Notes under the pieces: model-generated | What the model was told of the DNA's origin: nothing | The model's input: only the letters and a program-made list of their open reading frames with translations | The model's database searches: none | Source: JBQLZQ01 sp052168355 | GTDB taxonomy: Bacteria > Pseudomonadota > Alphaproteobacteria > DSM-16000 > Inquilinaceae | Assembly: GCA_052168355.1 (NCBI GenBank) | Contig: JBQLZQ010000082.1 | Location: 1 to 39,735 of the forward strand | Direction: 5' to 3' | Length of the DNA stretch: 39,735 bases | Shown here: one piece after another, positions 18,820 through 26,379 of the stretch | Layout: each line of letters opens with the position of its first letter | Numbering within the stretch: position 1 is the stretch's first letter | Made by a program: the position numbers and the translations under genes

Positions 18820-19524
18820 TCAGCCGTGACGGTGCAGGTTGGAACCGTGCACCGACAACCAGGTCTTCGGCTCCTCAAGGTCGGGGCACAGCCGGCGGGT
18901 TAGGGCCCAGAAGCGGGGCCCGTGGTTCATCTCCACCAGATGCGCCACCTCGTGGGCGACGACATAGTCCAGCACCGGCTCCGGCGCCAGGATCAGCCGC
19001 CAGGAGTAGTTGAGCCGGCCGTCTGCGGAACAGCTTCCCCAGCGCGAGCGGGTGTCGCGAATGGTGATGGCGGCCGGCCGCCGGCCCAGCATCGCGGCCT
19101 TTTCCATCGACCGGCGGGTCAGCTCCCGCCGCGCCTCCGCCTTCAGGAAATCGCGCAGGCGCCGGGCCAGATGCTCCGGTCGTCCGGCGACGCGAAAGAC
19201 TCCGTCCAGGCGCTCGACCGGGCGGCCGGCCTCCGGGTCGTGGCAGATCCGGTGGTCGGCGCCCAGATAGGGAACCGTGGCGCCGTCGTGGAAGGGCCGC
19301 GGTTCCGGCACCGCGTCCAGCCGTTGCTGCAGCCAGCGCCGGTGGCGGGCGACAAAGGCCCGGATCTCCGCCATGGCCACATGGGGCGGGGCCACCACCC
19401 GCGCGTTGCGGGCATTGGGATCGACGCGCAGGGTCAGGCGCCGGGCGCGGGGGTCGCGCCGGACCTCCAACGGGGCTCCCAACCCCTCGATGTCCAGGCT
19501 GCGTGTGCGGATGGCCGGCGGCAC
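18820..19524 (-). CDS. YgjP-like M48-clan metallopeptidase (SprT-like)
   Basis: 234 residues. Zinc site HEVAHLVEMNHGPRFW: His191, Glu192, His195, with His201 as likely third ligand. It is preceded by the family hallmark RSRWGSCSADGRLNYSWRLILAP. This is the YgjP/DUF45 group of soluble zinc peptidases, role mostly unknown. The GTG start is 4 bases after the upstream transporter's stop, and its own stop is 2 bases before the next transporter's start, so it is the middle gene of a three-gene operon between two drug-exporter-type genes. It is cytosolic, with no signal peptide. Confidence 0.92.
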   Translation of the reverse strand: MPPAIRTRSLDIEGLGAPLEVRRDPRARRLTLRVDPNARNARVVAPPHVAMAEIRAFVARHRRWLQQRLDAVPEPRPFHDGATVPYLGADHRICHDPEAGRPVERLDGVFRVAGRPEHLARRLRDFLKAEARRELTRRSMEKAAMLGRRPAAITIRDTRSRWGSCSADGRLNYSWRLILAPEPVLDYVVAHEVAHLVEMNHGPRFWALTRRLCPDLEEPKTWLSVHGSNLHRHG

Positions 19525-19528
19525 GGGG

Positions 19529-20749
19529 TCAGTCCTTCCGACGCGGCACGGCGGTCACGGTCGCATGCCGTCGGCGCCAGATCAGCAGCAGAAAGACGAT
19601 CAGCCCCAGCGCCGCCAGGGCGCCGGGCGCGATGCCGGCGGTGCGCGCGGTCCCGTCGCCGATGGTCGCGGCGGCGAATGTCCCGGCGGCGCCAGTCCCC
19701 ATCTGCAGAAAACCGACCAGGGCCGACGCGGCGCCGGCGATCCGCGGAAAAGGCGCCATGGCCCCGGCCAGGGCCGACGGCAGCACCAGCGCCATGCCGA
19801 ACAGCCACAGCATCATGGGCGCCATCAGCGTGACCACGGTGGCGGCGTCGCCCATCGTCACCGCCAGCAGAATGCCACCGGCCGCCGCGACGATGCAGAC
19901 GCCGGTCAGGACCGTGCGGTTGATGCCCAGCCGGCCGACGATCCGCGTCGCGGTCAGCGCCCCCAGGAAATAGCAGGCGGTCGGCAAGAGAAGGATCCAG
20001 CCATAGGTTTCGGGTGACAGCCCCAGCAGGCTTATGAACAGGAACGGGGCCGTGGCGACAAAGGCGAAATAGCCGCCAAGGCTGCAGGCAATGGGTACGA
20101 CATAGCCGATATAGGGTCCACAGCCCAGAAGCATGGCGTAGTTGCGGATCATCCGGCTTGGGCTCAGGGCATCGCGGTCGAGTTGCCGGTTGGTTTCCGC
20201 CACGCCGAACCAGGCAAGGAACAGGAACCCCACGCCGGCCGTGGTCAGGAACACGAACACGGCGTGCCAGTCGAACCAGGTCTGAAGGTAGCCGCCGATC
20301 ACCGGACCGATGGCCGGGGCCACGGCGATGGTCATGCCGATGATGCCCAGCACCCTGGCCGCCGCCGTCCCGACATAGAGGTCGCGGACCAGGGCCCTGG
20401 CCACCGCCGGCCCGGCACAGGCGCCCACGGCCTGGACGAAGCGGGCGGCGATCAGCGTCTCGATGCTGCCGGCCAGCGCCGCAGCCCCGCTGCCGACGAC
20501 AAAGATCACCATGCCCAGGATCAGCACCGGGCGCCGGCCGAACCGGTCACTGAGCGGACCATAGCCAAGCTGGGCCAGGGCGAAGGCCGCCAGATAGACG
20601 CTCAAGGTCAGTTGCACGGCGCTCTGGCTGGCCCCCAGCGAATCGGCGATGGCCGGCATCGACGGCACATACATCGACATGGTGATCGGACCCAGGGCGA
20701 CGAAGGCGGTGGCCAGAAAGGCGATCTTCAGGTTGATCTTGTCGGGCAT
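19529..20749 (-). CDS. Bcr/CflA-family multidrug efflux MFS transporter (second copy)
   Basis: 406 residues with 12 helices. Motifs: ALGPITMSMYVPSMPAIADSL, motif A GPLSDRFGRRPVLILG, FVQAVGACAGPAVARALVRDL. It parallels the transporter at 17600-18817 segment by segment but with clearly different residues, so it is an old duplication rather than a recent one. It is the first gene of the minus-strand operon (this gene, YgjP-like, second transporter). It is divergent from glpK with 119 bases between them. Substrate unknown; proton-driven export across the inner membrane is inferred from the family. Confidence 0.92.
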   Translation of the reverse strand: MPDKINLKIAFLATAFVALGPITMSMYVPSMPAIADSLGASQSAVQLTLSVYLAAFALAQLGYGPLSDRFGRRPVLILGMVIFVVGSGAAALAGSIETLIAARFVQAVGACAGPAVARALVRDLYVGTAAARVLGIIGMTIAVAPAIGPVIGGYLQTWFDWHAVFVFLTTAGVGFLFLAWFGVAETNRQLDRDALSPSRMIRNYAMLLGCGPYIGYVVPIACSLGGYFAFVATAPFLFISLLGLSPETYGWILLLPTACYFLGALTATRIVGRLGINRTVLTGVCIVAAAGGILLAVTMGDAATVVTLMAPMMLWLFGMALVLPSALAGAMAPFPRIAGAASALVGFLQMGTGAAGTFAAATIGDGTARTAGIAPGALAALGLIVFLLLIWRRRHATVTAVPRRKD

Positions 20750-20789
20750 GATGGCCGGGGATCAGCGGGGAGGGCCGCGGCGCGGCCGG

Positions 20790-20819
20790 TTGACACCCAC
20801 TATCGACGCTTCCCATAGT
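20790..20819 (+). promoter_or_regulatory. Predicted sigma70-type promoter of glpK
   Basis: TTGACA at 20790-20795 matches the -35 consensus exactly. CATAGT at 20814-20819 (4 of 6) sits 18 bases downstream. Start of transcription would fall near 20827, about 40 bases before the glpK ATG. The ribosome binding site agaaggggga lies at about 20851-20860. Confidence 0.5.
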
Positions 20820-20868
20820 CGCGGCAAATGATCAAACGGGGAATCCCGGCAGAAGGGGGACAAAGACG

Positions 20869-22374
20869 ATGGCCACCGGCGCGCGTCCGCAACACATCCT
20901 GGCCATCGACCAGGGCACGACCTCCAGCCGCGCCATTCTGTTCGACGCGCGCGGGTTGCCCGTCGCCACCGCCCAGCGCGAACTGACCCAGTACTTTCCG
21001 GACGACGGCTGGGTCGAGCACGACGCCGACCAGATCTGGGAGGACACGCTTGCCGTTTGCCGCGAGGTGCTGGACACGGCCGGGCTGACGGCGGCGGAGG
21101 TGGCGGCCATCGGTATCACCAACCAGCGCGAAACCACGGTGCTGTGGGAGCGGGCGACGGGAAAGCCGGTCCACAGGGCCATCGTCTGGCAGGACCGGCG
21201 TACCGCGCCGTTCTGCCGGCAGCTGGTCGCGGACGGCAAGGAGCCGGAGGTTCAGGCCAAGACCGGGCTGGTCATCGACGCTTATTTCGCGGCCAGCAAG
21301 CTGGCCTGGATGCTGACCGAGGTGCCGGGGCTGCGGGCCCGGGCCGAGGCCGGGGATCTGGCCTTTGGCACCGTCGACAGCTATCTGCTGTTTCGCCTGA
21401 CCGGCGGCCGGGTGCACGCCACCGACGCCACCAACGCGGCCCGCACCATGCTGTTCGACATCGCGCGGCAGGACTGGGACGACGGTCTTCTGTCACTGTT
21501 CGGGGTGCCGCGCGGGGTGCTGCCGGAGGTGCGGGATTCCAGCGGCGTCTTTGGCGAGATCGACGGCGATCTGCTGGGTGCGCCGCTGCCGGTCACCGGC
21601 ATGGCCGGCGATCAGATGGCGGCCACCTTCGGGCAGGCCTGTTTCGACACCGGCATGATCAAGTCCACCTACGGCACGGGCTGTTTTGTCCTGCTCAATA
21701 TCGGGACCAAGCCGGTCGTTTCAAAGCATCGCATGCTGACCACGGTGGCCTACCGCCTGGGCGGCACGCCCACCTATGCGATCGAAGGGGCGATCTTTGC
21801 CGCCGGCACGACGGTTCAATGGCTGCGCGACGGGCTGAAGGTGATCGGCCACGCGGCCGAGACCGAGAAGCTGGCGGCCAAGGTGTCCGATGCCCATGGC
21901 GTCTATCTGGTGCCGGCCTTCACCGGTCTGGGTGCGCCCTACTGGGATCCCGATGCCAGGGCCGCCATCTTCGGGCTGACGCGGGATGCCGGCTTTGCCC
22001 ATATCGCGCGGGCGGCGCTGGAGGCCGTGGCCTATCAGACGCGGGACCTGATGGATGCGATGATCGACGATGCCGGCACCACGCCCAACGCCCTGCGCGT
22101 CGACGGCGGCATGGTCGCCAACGACTGGCTGTGCCAATTCCTGGCCGACATCCTGGGACTGCCCGTGGAACGGCCGGTGGTCACGGAAACCACGGCGCTG
22201 GGGGCGGCATTGCTGGCCGGGCTGGCGGTCGGGCTCTACCCAACCTTGGACGCCGTGGCGGCGGCCTGGCAACTCGACCGACGGTTCGAACCGCGGATGG
22301 CGGCGGCAACCCGGGACCGGCTTTATGAAGGCTGGCGCGATGCCGTGGGCCGCACCCTTTCCCGGAAAAACTAA
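20869..22374 (+). CDS. glpK: Glycerol kinase
   Basis: 501 residues, the standard length. It phosphorylates glycerol to sn-glycerol-3-phosphate with ATP in the cytosol. FGGY-kinase features: AIDQGTTSSRAILFD at the N-terminus, GITNQRETTVLWERATGKPV, AIVWQDRRT, the STYGTGCFVLLNIG motif around residue 267, and GLGAPYWDPDARA plus DGGMVANDWLCQFLAD in the C-terminal ATPase half. ATG 20869 has a strong purine-rich ribosome binding site. It stands alone: no glpF, glpD or glpR is adjacent, so glycerol uptake and oxidation genes must be elsewhere. Confidence 0.98.
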   Translation: MATGARPQHILAIDQGTTSSRAILFDARGLPVATAQRELTQYFPDDGWVEHDADQIWEDTLAVCREVLDTAGLTAAEVAAIGITNQRETTVLWERATGKPVHRAIVWQDRRTAPFCRQLVADGKEPEVQAKTGLVIDAYFAASKLAWMLTEVPGLRARAEAGDLAFGTVDSYLLFRLTGGRVHATDATNAARTMLFDIARQDWDDGLLSLFGVPRGVLPEVRDSSGVFGEIDGDLLGAPLPVTGMAGDQMAATFGQACFDTGMIKSTYGTGCFVLLNIGTKPVVSKHRMLTTVAYRLGGTPTYAIEGAIFAAGTTVQWLRDGLKVIGHAAETEKLAAKVSDAHGVYLVPAFTGLGAPYWDPDARAAIFGLTRDAGFAHIARAALEAVAYQTRDLMDAMIDDAGTTPNALRVDGGMVANDWLCQFLADILGLPVERPVVTETTALGAALLAGLAVGLYPTLDAVAAAWQLDRRFEPRMAAATRDRLYEGWRDAVGRTLSRKN

Positions 22375-22403
22375 CCCGTATCTCCCATTGACGCATGTGA
22401 TTG

Positions 22404-22423
22404 CGACATTCGATAAAATGTCG
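22404..22423 (+). terminator. Hairpin after glpK
   Basis: Perfect 7-bp stem CGACATT (22404-22410) and AATGTCG (22417-22423) with loop cgataa, 30 bases after the glpK stop. There is no T tract, so termination is only a possibility; it could equally be an operator for the next gene. Confidence 0.3.
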
Positions 22424-22475
22424 AAGCGGACGGCAAGACATAGGGTTTAGCCGAGACGGCAAGGCTCGTGAAATC

Positions 22476-22493
22476 TGAGCGAGTATTCGCTCA
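22476..22493 (+). other. Second hairpin in the glpK-downstream leader
   Basis: Perfect 7-bp stem TGAGCGA (22476-22482) and TCGCTCA (22487-22493) closing a GTAT tetraloop. The nonamer gctcaagcg occurs twice around it (22489 and 22514). It may be part of the leader of the gene at 22611 or a terminator-like structure. Confidence 0.3.
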
Positions 22494-22599
22494 AGCGACG
22501 CAATCGAGTCATAGCTCAAGCGCGTGGAACGGACCGTGTACAGTCACACGTTGTCTGCAATTAGTCATAGGGGGCTTGTCACGCGGCCGGAGGAGGGCT

Positions 22600-22614
22600 A
22601 TGAGTAAGCTATGA
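22600..22614 (+). CDS. Four-codon mini-ORF overlapping the next start
   Basis: ATG-AGT-AAG-CTA-TGA. It has the stronger ribosome binding site (ggaggaggg, ending 4 bases before the ATG), and its stop overlaps the ATG at 22611. The larger gene's own ATG is too far (about 15 bases) from that site. Translation of the larger gene may thus start by re-initiation after this tetrapeptide. Confidence 0.35.
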   Translation: MSKL

Positions 22615-23420
22615 CCCATGGCGAATCACCTCCCAACCTTGTTAGCGAAAGCCAGATCTTTGGCTGGCGTCATCGCGTGCGCGAGATCGATGAAGAGATG
22701 CGCACCCTCGCCGCTGAGCGGGATAAACTGGAGCGCTTGGTTGGGATGGCGGAACAACTCGAGCGTGAAGCCGGGTTGCTAGAAGCTGCAAGCAGTGGCG
22801 GTCAGTCTCATCGGAGACACATCACCAAAGCGCTGGACGGAATTGCTGCTTCTGACAATTTCCCCAAGGCCGTCTCACTCATTGTTGAGCGAGCCGAGGA
22901 TGGCGTCACGTATGACGAGATTCGGGAAGCTATCTTGCGAAGCGCACTAGGAGGTAAAATTCGGAGCAGTGACAAGGGTTTCTATCACGCACTGGCTCGA
23001 GCGAAGGCGCGCGGCGATTTCGTCGAGAAGAACGGATATGTGTTCACTCCTGCCAATCTGGACGCGTTTCTAAAGAAGGTGGCGGCGGGCCTGAAACAAG
23101 ATAAGGCGCTGCCATCAGTGTCGGGTTCGCCATTGATGGACGCGCTACTTGAAGCGATTGCAAGGAACCCCGGTATCATTGCGAAGCACGCCATCATGCT
23201 TGTCCGCGATGGATCGGAGAAGCATAAAATGGGCCCTCTGAAGAACGAGGGCAGCGCTTTCAATGCCATCGCCAGGCTGAAGCAACGCGGCGAGATCGAG
23301 GCGTTTGGACACCAGGCGCGCCAACTGCGAATTGGCCCGAACGCGAGCGACGATCTGAAGAGATTGGCCCGGACCGGCGTTGTGGTCCCGCTAAAAACGA
23401 ATACGGCGGCCAGTCAATGA
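22611..23420 (+). CDS. Unknown protein: coiled coil plus two winged-helix-like segments
   Basis: 269 residues; I do not recognise a named family. Residues about 18-60 are a charged heptad-like helix (RVREIDEEMRTLAAERDKLERLV) suited to dimerisation. Residues about 80-155 read like a winged helix (SLIVERAEDGVTYDEIREAIL, then GFYHALARAKARGDFVEKNGYVFT). Residues about 172-240 repeat this plan (LLEAIARNPGIIAKHAIMLV, then AFNAIARLKQRGEIEAFGHQARQLRI). DNA binding is therefore inferred. Base composition is clearly poorer in GC than the neighbours and codon choice is less biased, which suggests acquisition. It lies next to a broken transposase. A 10-bp hairpin spans its 3' end. Confidence 0.65.
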   Translation: MTHGESPPNLVSESQIFGWRHRVREIDEEMRTLAAERDKLERLVGMAEQLEREAGLLEAASSGGQSHRRHITKALDGIAASDNFPKAVSLIVERAEDGVTYDEIREAILRSALGGKIRSSDKGFYHALARAKARGDFVEKNGYVFTPANLDAFLKKVAAGLKQDKALPSVSGSPLMDALLEAIARNPGIIAKHAIMLVRDGSEKHKMGPLKNEGSAFNAIARLKQRGEIEAFGHQARQLRIGPNASDDLKRLARTGVVVPLKTNTAASQ

Positions 23421-23433
23421 CTAGCCGCCGTAT
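23401..23433 (+). terminator. Hairpin spanning the stop codon of the 22611 gene
   Basis: Perfect 10-bp stem atacggcggc (23401-23410) and gccgccgtat (23424-23433) with a 13-base loop that contains the TGA stop. It is not followed by a T run. Likely the transcript end of the upstream gene, but it could also stabilise the mRNA. Confidence 0.45.
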
Positions 23434-23689
23434 CCATATACCTAGCGCTGCACGTCTTACCTTGACCGGAAACCTGCAGCTGCCCCCACTTGGAAGAAAG
23501 GAGATGCGCCATGTGGTCCATGGCCCGGACATTATAGGGTAAGCGCCTTTGGGCGCATTCCCCTTCCTGCCCCCTTCCACAAGGGGTAAGAGCGACGGCG
23601 CGCTTCCAGTCCAACCGGAGGTGCGCCGCTTCGTGCGCTCATATGCTATAAATTCGCTGATATGTCAAGAATCGTACAGGGGAATCAGA
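23434..23689. other. Gene-poor leader-like stretch with hairpins and an 8-codon ORF
   Basis: No full gene is visible. An 8-codon ORF at 23511-23537 has an ideal ribosome binding site (aaaggag, 7 bases before the ATG). A small hairpin gcgcc-tttg-ggcgc follows it. Imperfect complementary arms (ccccacttggaag and cttccacaagggg) bracket both. A promoter-like tgctataaat lies at about 23644. It could be a leader or small RNA, but nothing here is a known family to me. Confidence 0.3.
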
Positions 23690-23764
23690 ATGTTAACCCT
23701 AGTAGAAGCCTTAAAAATAGGCATTTATGAGAATTTATCGAGCAAGCAGAGAGGAACGAAGTAG
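23690..23764 (+). pseudogene. Short ORF, probably the truncated 5' end of a small gene
   Basis: 24 codons beginning MLTLVEALKIGIYENLSS with a plausible ribosome binding site (caggggaatc) and an AT-rich promoter-like upstream (gctataaattcgctgatatg). It stops right where the transposase relic on the other strand begins. The start resembles the amphipathic opening of short alphaproteobacterial hypothetical proteins (TLVEAL pattern), so the rest may have been lost. It may also be a genuine small protein. Confidence 0.3.
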
Positions 23765-23769
23765 GGCCG

Positions 23770-24025
23770 ATAAAGCGGGTAGATTTTGACGCCATTCCGG
23801 TAGCCATCGCCGGCCAGTAAGCCATAGCAGACCAGTTCGTCGGTCGAACCCGGCTCGACGTGACCGATGACGATGCCGTGAGGCGTTGCCTTGCGAATGT
23901 CAGGTATGACCGGCGAAAAGCGTGTCGAAGCCTTGCGCCTTCATCATCAGATCACGGATTTTTCTGATGATGCGATAGGCGGTCTTATAGGTCACACCAA
24001 GCGGCCTCTGGAGTTCCTTGCCATC
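23770..24025 (-). pseudogene. Broken ISXO2/IS1595-type transposase remnant
   Basis: Reading the minus strand from 24025, the frame gives ELQRPLGVTYKTAYRIIRKI, the helix-turn-helix-like segment typical of ISXO2-like transposases. It hits a stop at 23900. In another frame from about 23910 comes PDIRKATPHGIVIGHVEPGS and then TDELVCYG, which resembles the later DDE-domain stretch where HVEPGS precedes the catalytic Asp and Tyr. The zinc ribbon and most of the catalytic domain between them are missing, so it is an internally deleted and frameshifted relic. No terminal inverted repeats could be matched. It cannot be active. Confidence 0.6.
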
Positions 24026-24101
24026 TTAGTGGCACAACTACTTACGTATGTCAGCGGGATAATCGGGAAAATTAATACAGAGACGCGCCTCAGGATAATG
24101 C

Positions 24102-24701
24102 CTAGCTGCCGCAGGTCTTGTAGGCGTCGCGGCGCCGGTCGGCCGCCTCGCGGGCATAGGCCCGGAACTCTTCCGCGACAAAGTCCGCAACCTCGGTGAA
24201 TTGCTGTATGCGTGCCTGGCAGTATTGCTTGGGCGAGAGGCGCAGGGCGAGTTGCGATTCGTCGTTGGCCAGCCGCGTCCGATAGGTGTCGAACAGACGG
24301 TTCCGGTTGCCGGACTGGTGCCGTCCGAGATAGCGCCCCAACACGGTCTGGGCGTCGCGCAGGCTGTTCTGGTGGGTCGCGGTGAAGGCCGTGTACCGAT
24401 AGAACAGGGGGTCGGATACATAGGCGTCGCACTGCAGACCGGTGATCATCAGCACGTTGTGCAGGACGATCATCGCCTCGGCCTCGATCTCTTCGTCGGT
24501 CAGACATGTCCCGGGATGCTGGACGACGGGCCGGAAGGCTTCCAGCTCCAGAAAACGCGGGTCGCCGGGGACCGTGATGGCGCCGGCCCTGAGAACCTGT
24601 CCATTGGTATTCACCAGATCGACGTGAGAGGCCGTTTCGGTCTCTCCCTGGCAGCTTGCCGTTAAGACAAGAGCGAAAATCAGGGCAAGGCTGCGCATCA
24701 T
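24102..24701 (-). CDS. Predicted lipoprotein of unknown function
   Basis: 199 residues. The N-terminus MMRSLALIFALVLTASC is a lipoprotein signal with lipobox LTAS-C, so it should be lipid-anchored in the periplasmic face of a membrane. The mature part is soluble and mostly helical, with three or four further cysteines (GTCLTDEE, GLQCDAY, KQYCQAR, KTCGS) that could form disulfides. I recognise no family. I use the ATG at 24701 rather than the 12 codons further up, because the signal peptide begins here. No partner gene is evident; the transposase relic lies downstream. Confidence 0.75.
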   Translation of the reverse strand: MMRSLALIFALVLTASCQGETETASHVDLVNTNGQVLRAGAITVPGDPRFLELEAFRPVVQHPGTCLTDEEIEAEAMIVLHNVLMITGLQCDAYVSDPLFYRYTAFTATHQNSLRDAQTVLGRYLGRHQSGNRNRLFDTYRTRLANDESQLALRLSPKQYCQARIQQFTEVADFVAEEFRAYAREAADRRRDAYKTCGS

Positions 24702-24922
24702 CGATCCATTATCCCGAATTCCAAGTCGTCCGAGCAACCGCGCACGGTTCCTATATATGCCATCGACGGGCGGTGACGGAAGGGCGCGACGTCCTGACGC
24801 TTAGGATTGTCCGAAAGGGTTACCAGACATTTAATAGATGATGGAAGATCCATTGTAAGGCCCCGCGTTGGCATCAAAATCAATAGGATGGACGCGACGT
24901 TCAGGACGAGGAAAAAAACACG

Positions 24923-25489
24923 ATGCGCGCACTTGCTGTCCTCTTTGTGGCGATCTGTGCCGGCGCCCTGGCGCTGGGGCCATCGCAAGCGTGGGCTCAG
25001 ATCGACCTGTTGCCGACGGCCAGTCTGATGGAAGCCGCTGCGCTCAACGACGGCGAGGCGGTGCGGACGCTGCTGAAGCGGGGTGAATCTCCCAACATCA
25101 GCCGAGGCGACGGTCGCACGCCTCTGATGCTGGCGGCGCTCAACGGCAACGCCACGATGGTAAACGACCTGCTGGACCATGGCGCCAACCCGAACGCCGC
25201 CGACCGACTTGGCAACACGCCGCTGTACTGGGCCGCGGTGTCGGGTCACGGTTCTGTCGCCGGGGCCCTGATCGAGGCCGGCGGGCTGATCGATCACAGC
25301 AACCGGCAAGGCCTGACACCGCTGATGGTCGCGGCCCGCGACGGGCACTACGACGTCGCGCGTCAATTGCTGGACGCCGGCGCCGACGTCAACCGGTTGG
25401 ACTTCACCGGCCGCAGCGCCCTGTATTGGGCCGAAGGCGCCCGCTCCCCCGCGCTGGTCAACCTTCTGCGCGACGCCGGGGCGGAATAG
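24923..25489 (+). CDS. Secreted ankyrin-repeat protein
   Basis: 188 residues. Signal peptide at 1-25 (LAVLFVAICAGALALG, cleavage after AWA). Then come about five ankyrin repeats from residue 33 to the end, with clear repeat cores DGRTPLMLAALNGNATMVNDLL, LGNTPLYWAAVSGHGSVAGAL, QGLTPLMVAARDGHYDVARQLL and GRSALYWAEG. It is a small periplasmic scaffold for protein binding. Similar periplasmic ankyrin proteins (AnkB type) accompany catalases in other proteobacteria, but none is here. ATG is preceded by aggacgaggaa. Convergent with the SYLF gene at a 42-base distance. Confidence 0.9.
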   Translation: MRALAVLFVAICAGALALGPSQAWAQIDLLPTASLMEAAALNDGEAVRTLLKRGESPNISRGDGRTPLMLAALNGNATMVNDLLDHGANPNAADRLGNTPLYWAAVSGHGSVAGALIEAGGLIDHSNRQGLTPLMVAARDGHYDVARQLLDAGADVNRLDFTGRSALYWAEGARSPALVNLLRDAGAE

Positions 25490-25531
25490 CCGTCCGTCAT
25501 GCTCACCGGGTAGGCCGGGCAAGAGGCCGGG

Positions 25532-26224
25532 TCAGGGTGGCAATGTGGCCTTGAGCGCCGCCGCGCGGTCGCCGCCATAGCGGTTGTCCAGGATACCGCG
25601 GGGGGTGGCGCCGGGTTCGTAGTAGGCCTCGTTCCAGTCGTCCCGGGCGCGGATCAGCCCGCCTTCCAGGGCACCGCCGATGAACAAGCCCTTGGCGCTG
25701 GCGAAGGTGTACATGTCGGCGTTGATATCCAGCCCGGTCTTGGCGCCGATCGTCATGCCCTCTTCCAGGATCGCGCCGCTGACGTCGACCCCCAAGGTGA
25801 CCTCCCGGTCCAGGACGGCGTTTAACCCGTCCTCCGTCATGATGGCGATCATGGCCTGCGCCACCTCGCCGCCGATCTGCAATCCGAACGACCCGGCGGC
25901 GACGATGTAGAAGGCGGGGTCGCTCCACCCGCCGTCGGGCTGGCGGACCAGCATGACCGCCACGCCGCCCTCACCGCCGACGATCAACCCGGCCTTGAGC
26001 AGTTCGGGCACGATCAGGACTGCTTTCGCCGCGCCGGCATACCTCTGCAGCAGCTCGTACTCGGGGTCCGTCAGCAGCGCCTCGGCGGTCAGCTGGGCCT
26101 TGGCGATCAGCTCGTCCTGGGCGGACGCGGCGCGGGCATCGGACACTGGAAGGGTAAGGCCGACCAACCCGAACAATAGGGCGATCGCCAAAGCGTAAAG
26201 ACGCATCGGATGGGGGCGGCGCAT
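25532..26224 (-). CDS. SYLF (YSC84/DUF500) domain lipid-binding protein, exported
   Basis: 230 residues. Signal peptide at about 7-32 (LYALAIALLFGLVGLTLP, cleavage near ARA). The rest is a SYLF domain: LLQRYAGAAKAVLIVPELLKAGLIVGGEGGVAVM, AAGSFGLQIGGEVAQAMIAIMTEDGL, GAKTGLDINADMYTFASAKGLFIGGALEGG, and the terminal DNRYGG. SYLF domains bind phosphoinositide-type lipids in eukaryotes; bacterial members are periplasmic and of unclear role. ATG 26224 is chosen because it has aggaaagag upstream; the ATG at 26206 lacks one. Confidence 0.92.
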   Translation of the reverse strand: MRRPHPMRLYALAIALLFGLVGLTLPVSDARAASAQDELIAKAQLTAEALLTDPEYELLQRYAGAAKAVLIVPELLKAGLIVGGEGGVAVMLVRQPDGGWSDPAFYIVAAGSFGLQIGGEVAQAMIAIMTEDGLNAVLDREVTLGVDVSGAILEEGMTIGAKTGLDINADMYTFASAKGLFIGGALEGGLIRARDDWNEAYYEPGATPRGILDNRYGGDRAAALKATLPP

Positions 26225-26260
26225 GACTTTATCTCTTTCCTGTTATCGTCGGCACACTCG

Positions 26261-26290
26261 GATCATGATAATTAGAATAAATTTATGATC
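26261..26290. promoter_or_regulatory. AT-rich inverted repeat between SYLF gene and cobT
   Basis: GATCAT at 26261-26266 and ATGATC at 26285-26290, arms perfect, with an 18-base AT-rich spacer (ataattagaataaa). It lies in the only AT-rich part of the divergent region between the two genes, so it probably holds promoters and perhaps an operator. Confidence 0.3.
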
Positions 26291-26379
26291 AAAATGAGTC
26301 AGGTTATGCGTTGTGACACAGGGACCGTGGAGCCGGTTCGGTACGCGGTTTCGGAAATGACGGGCAGGCGGTGTAAGCG

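Noticed and set aside
26225..26379. Cobalamin riboswitch upstream of cobT
   Set aside because: I looked for the B12 box and paired arms and found neither; only an AT-rich dyad is present.
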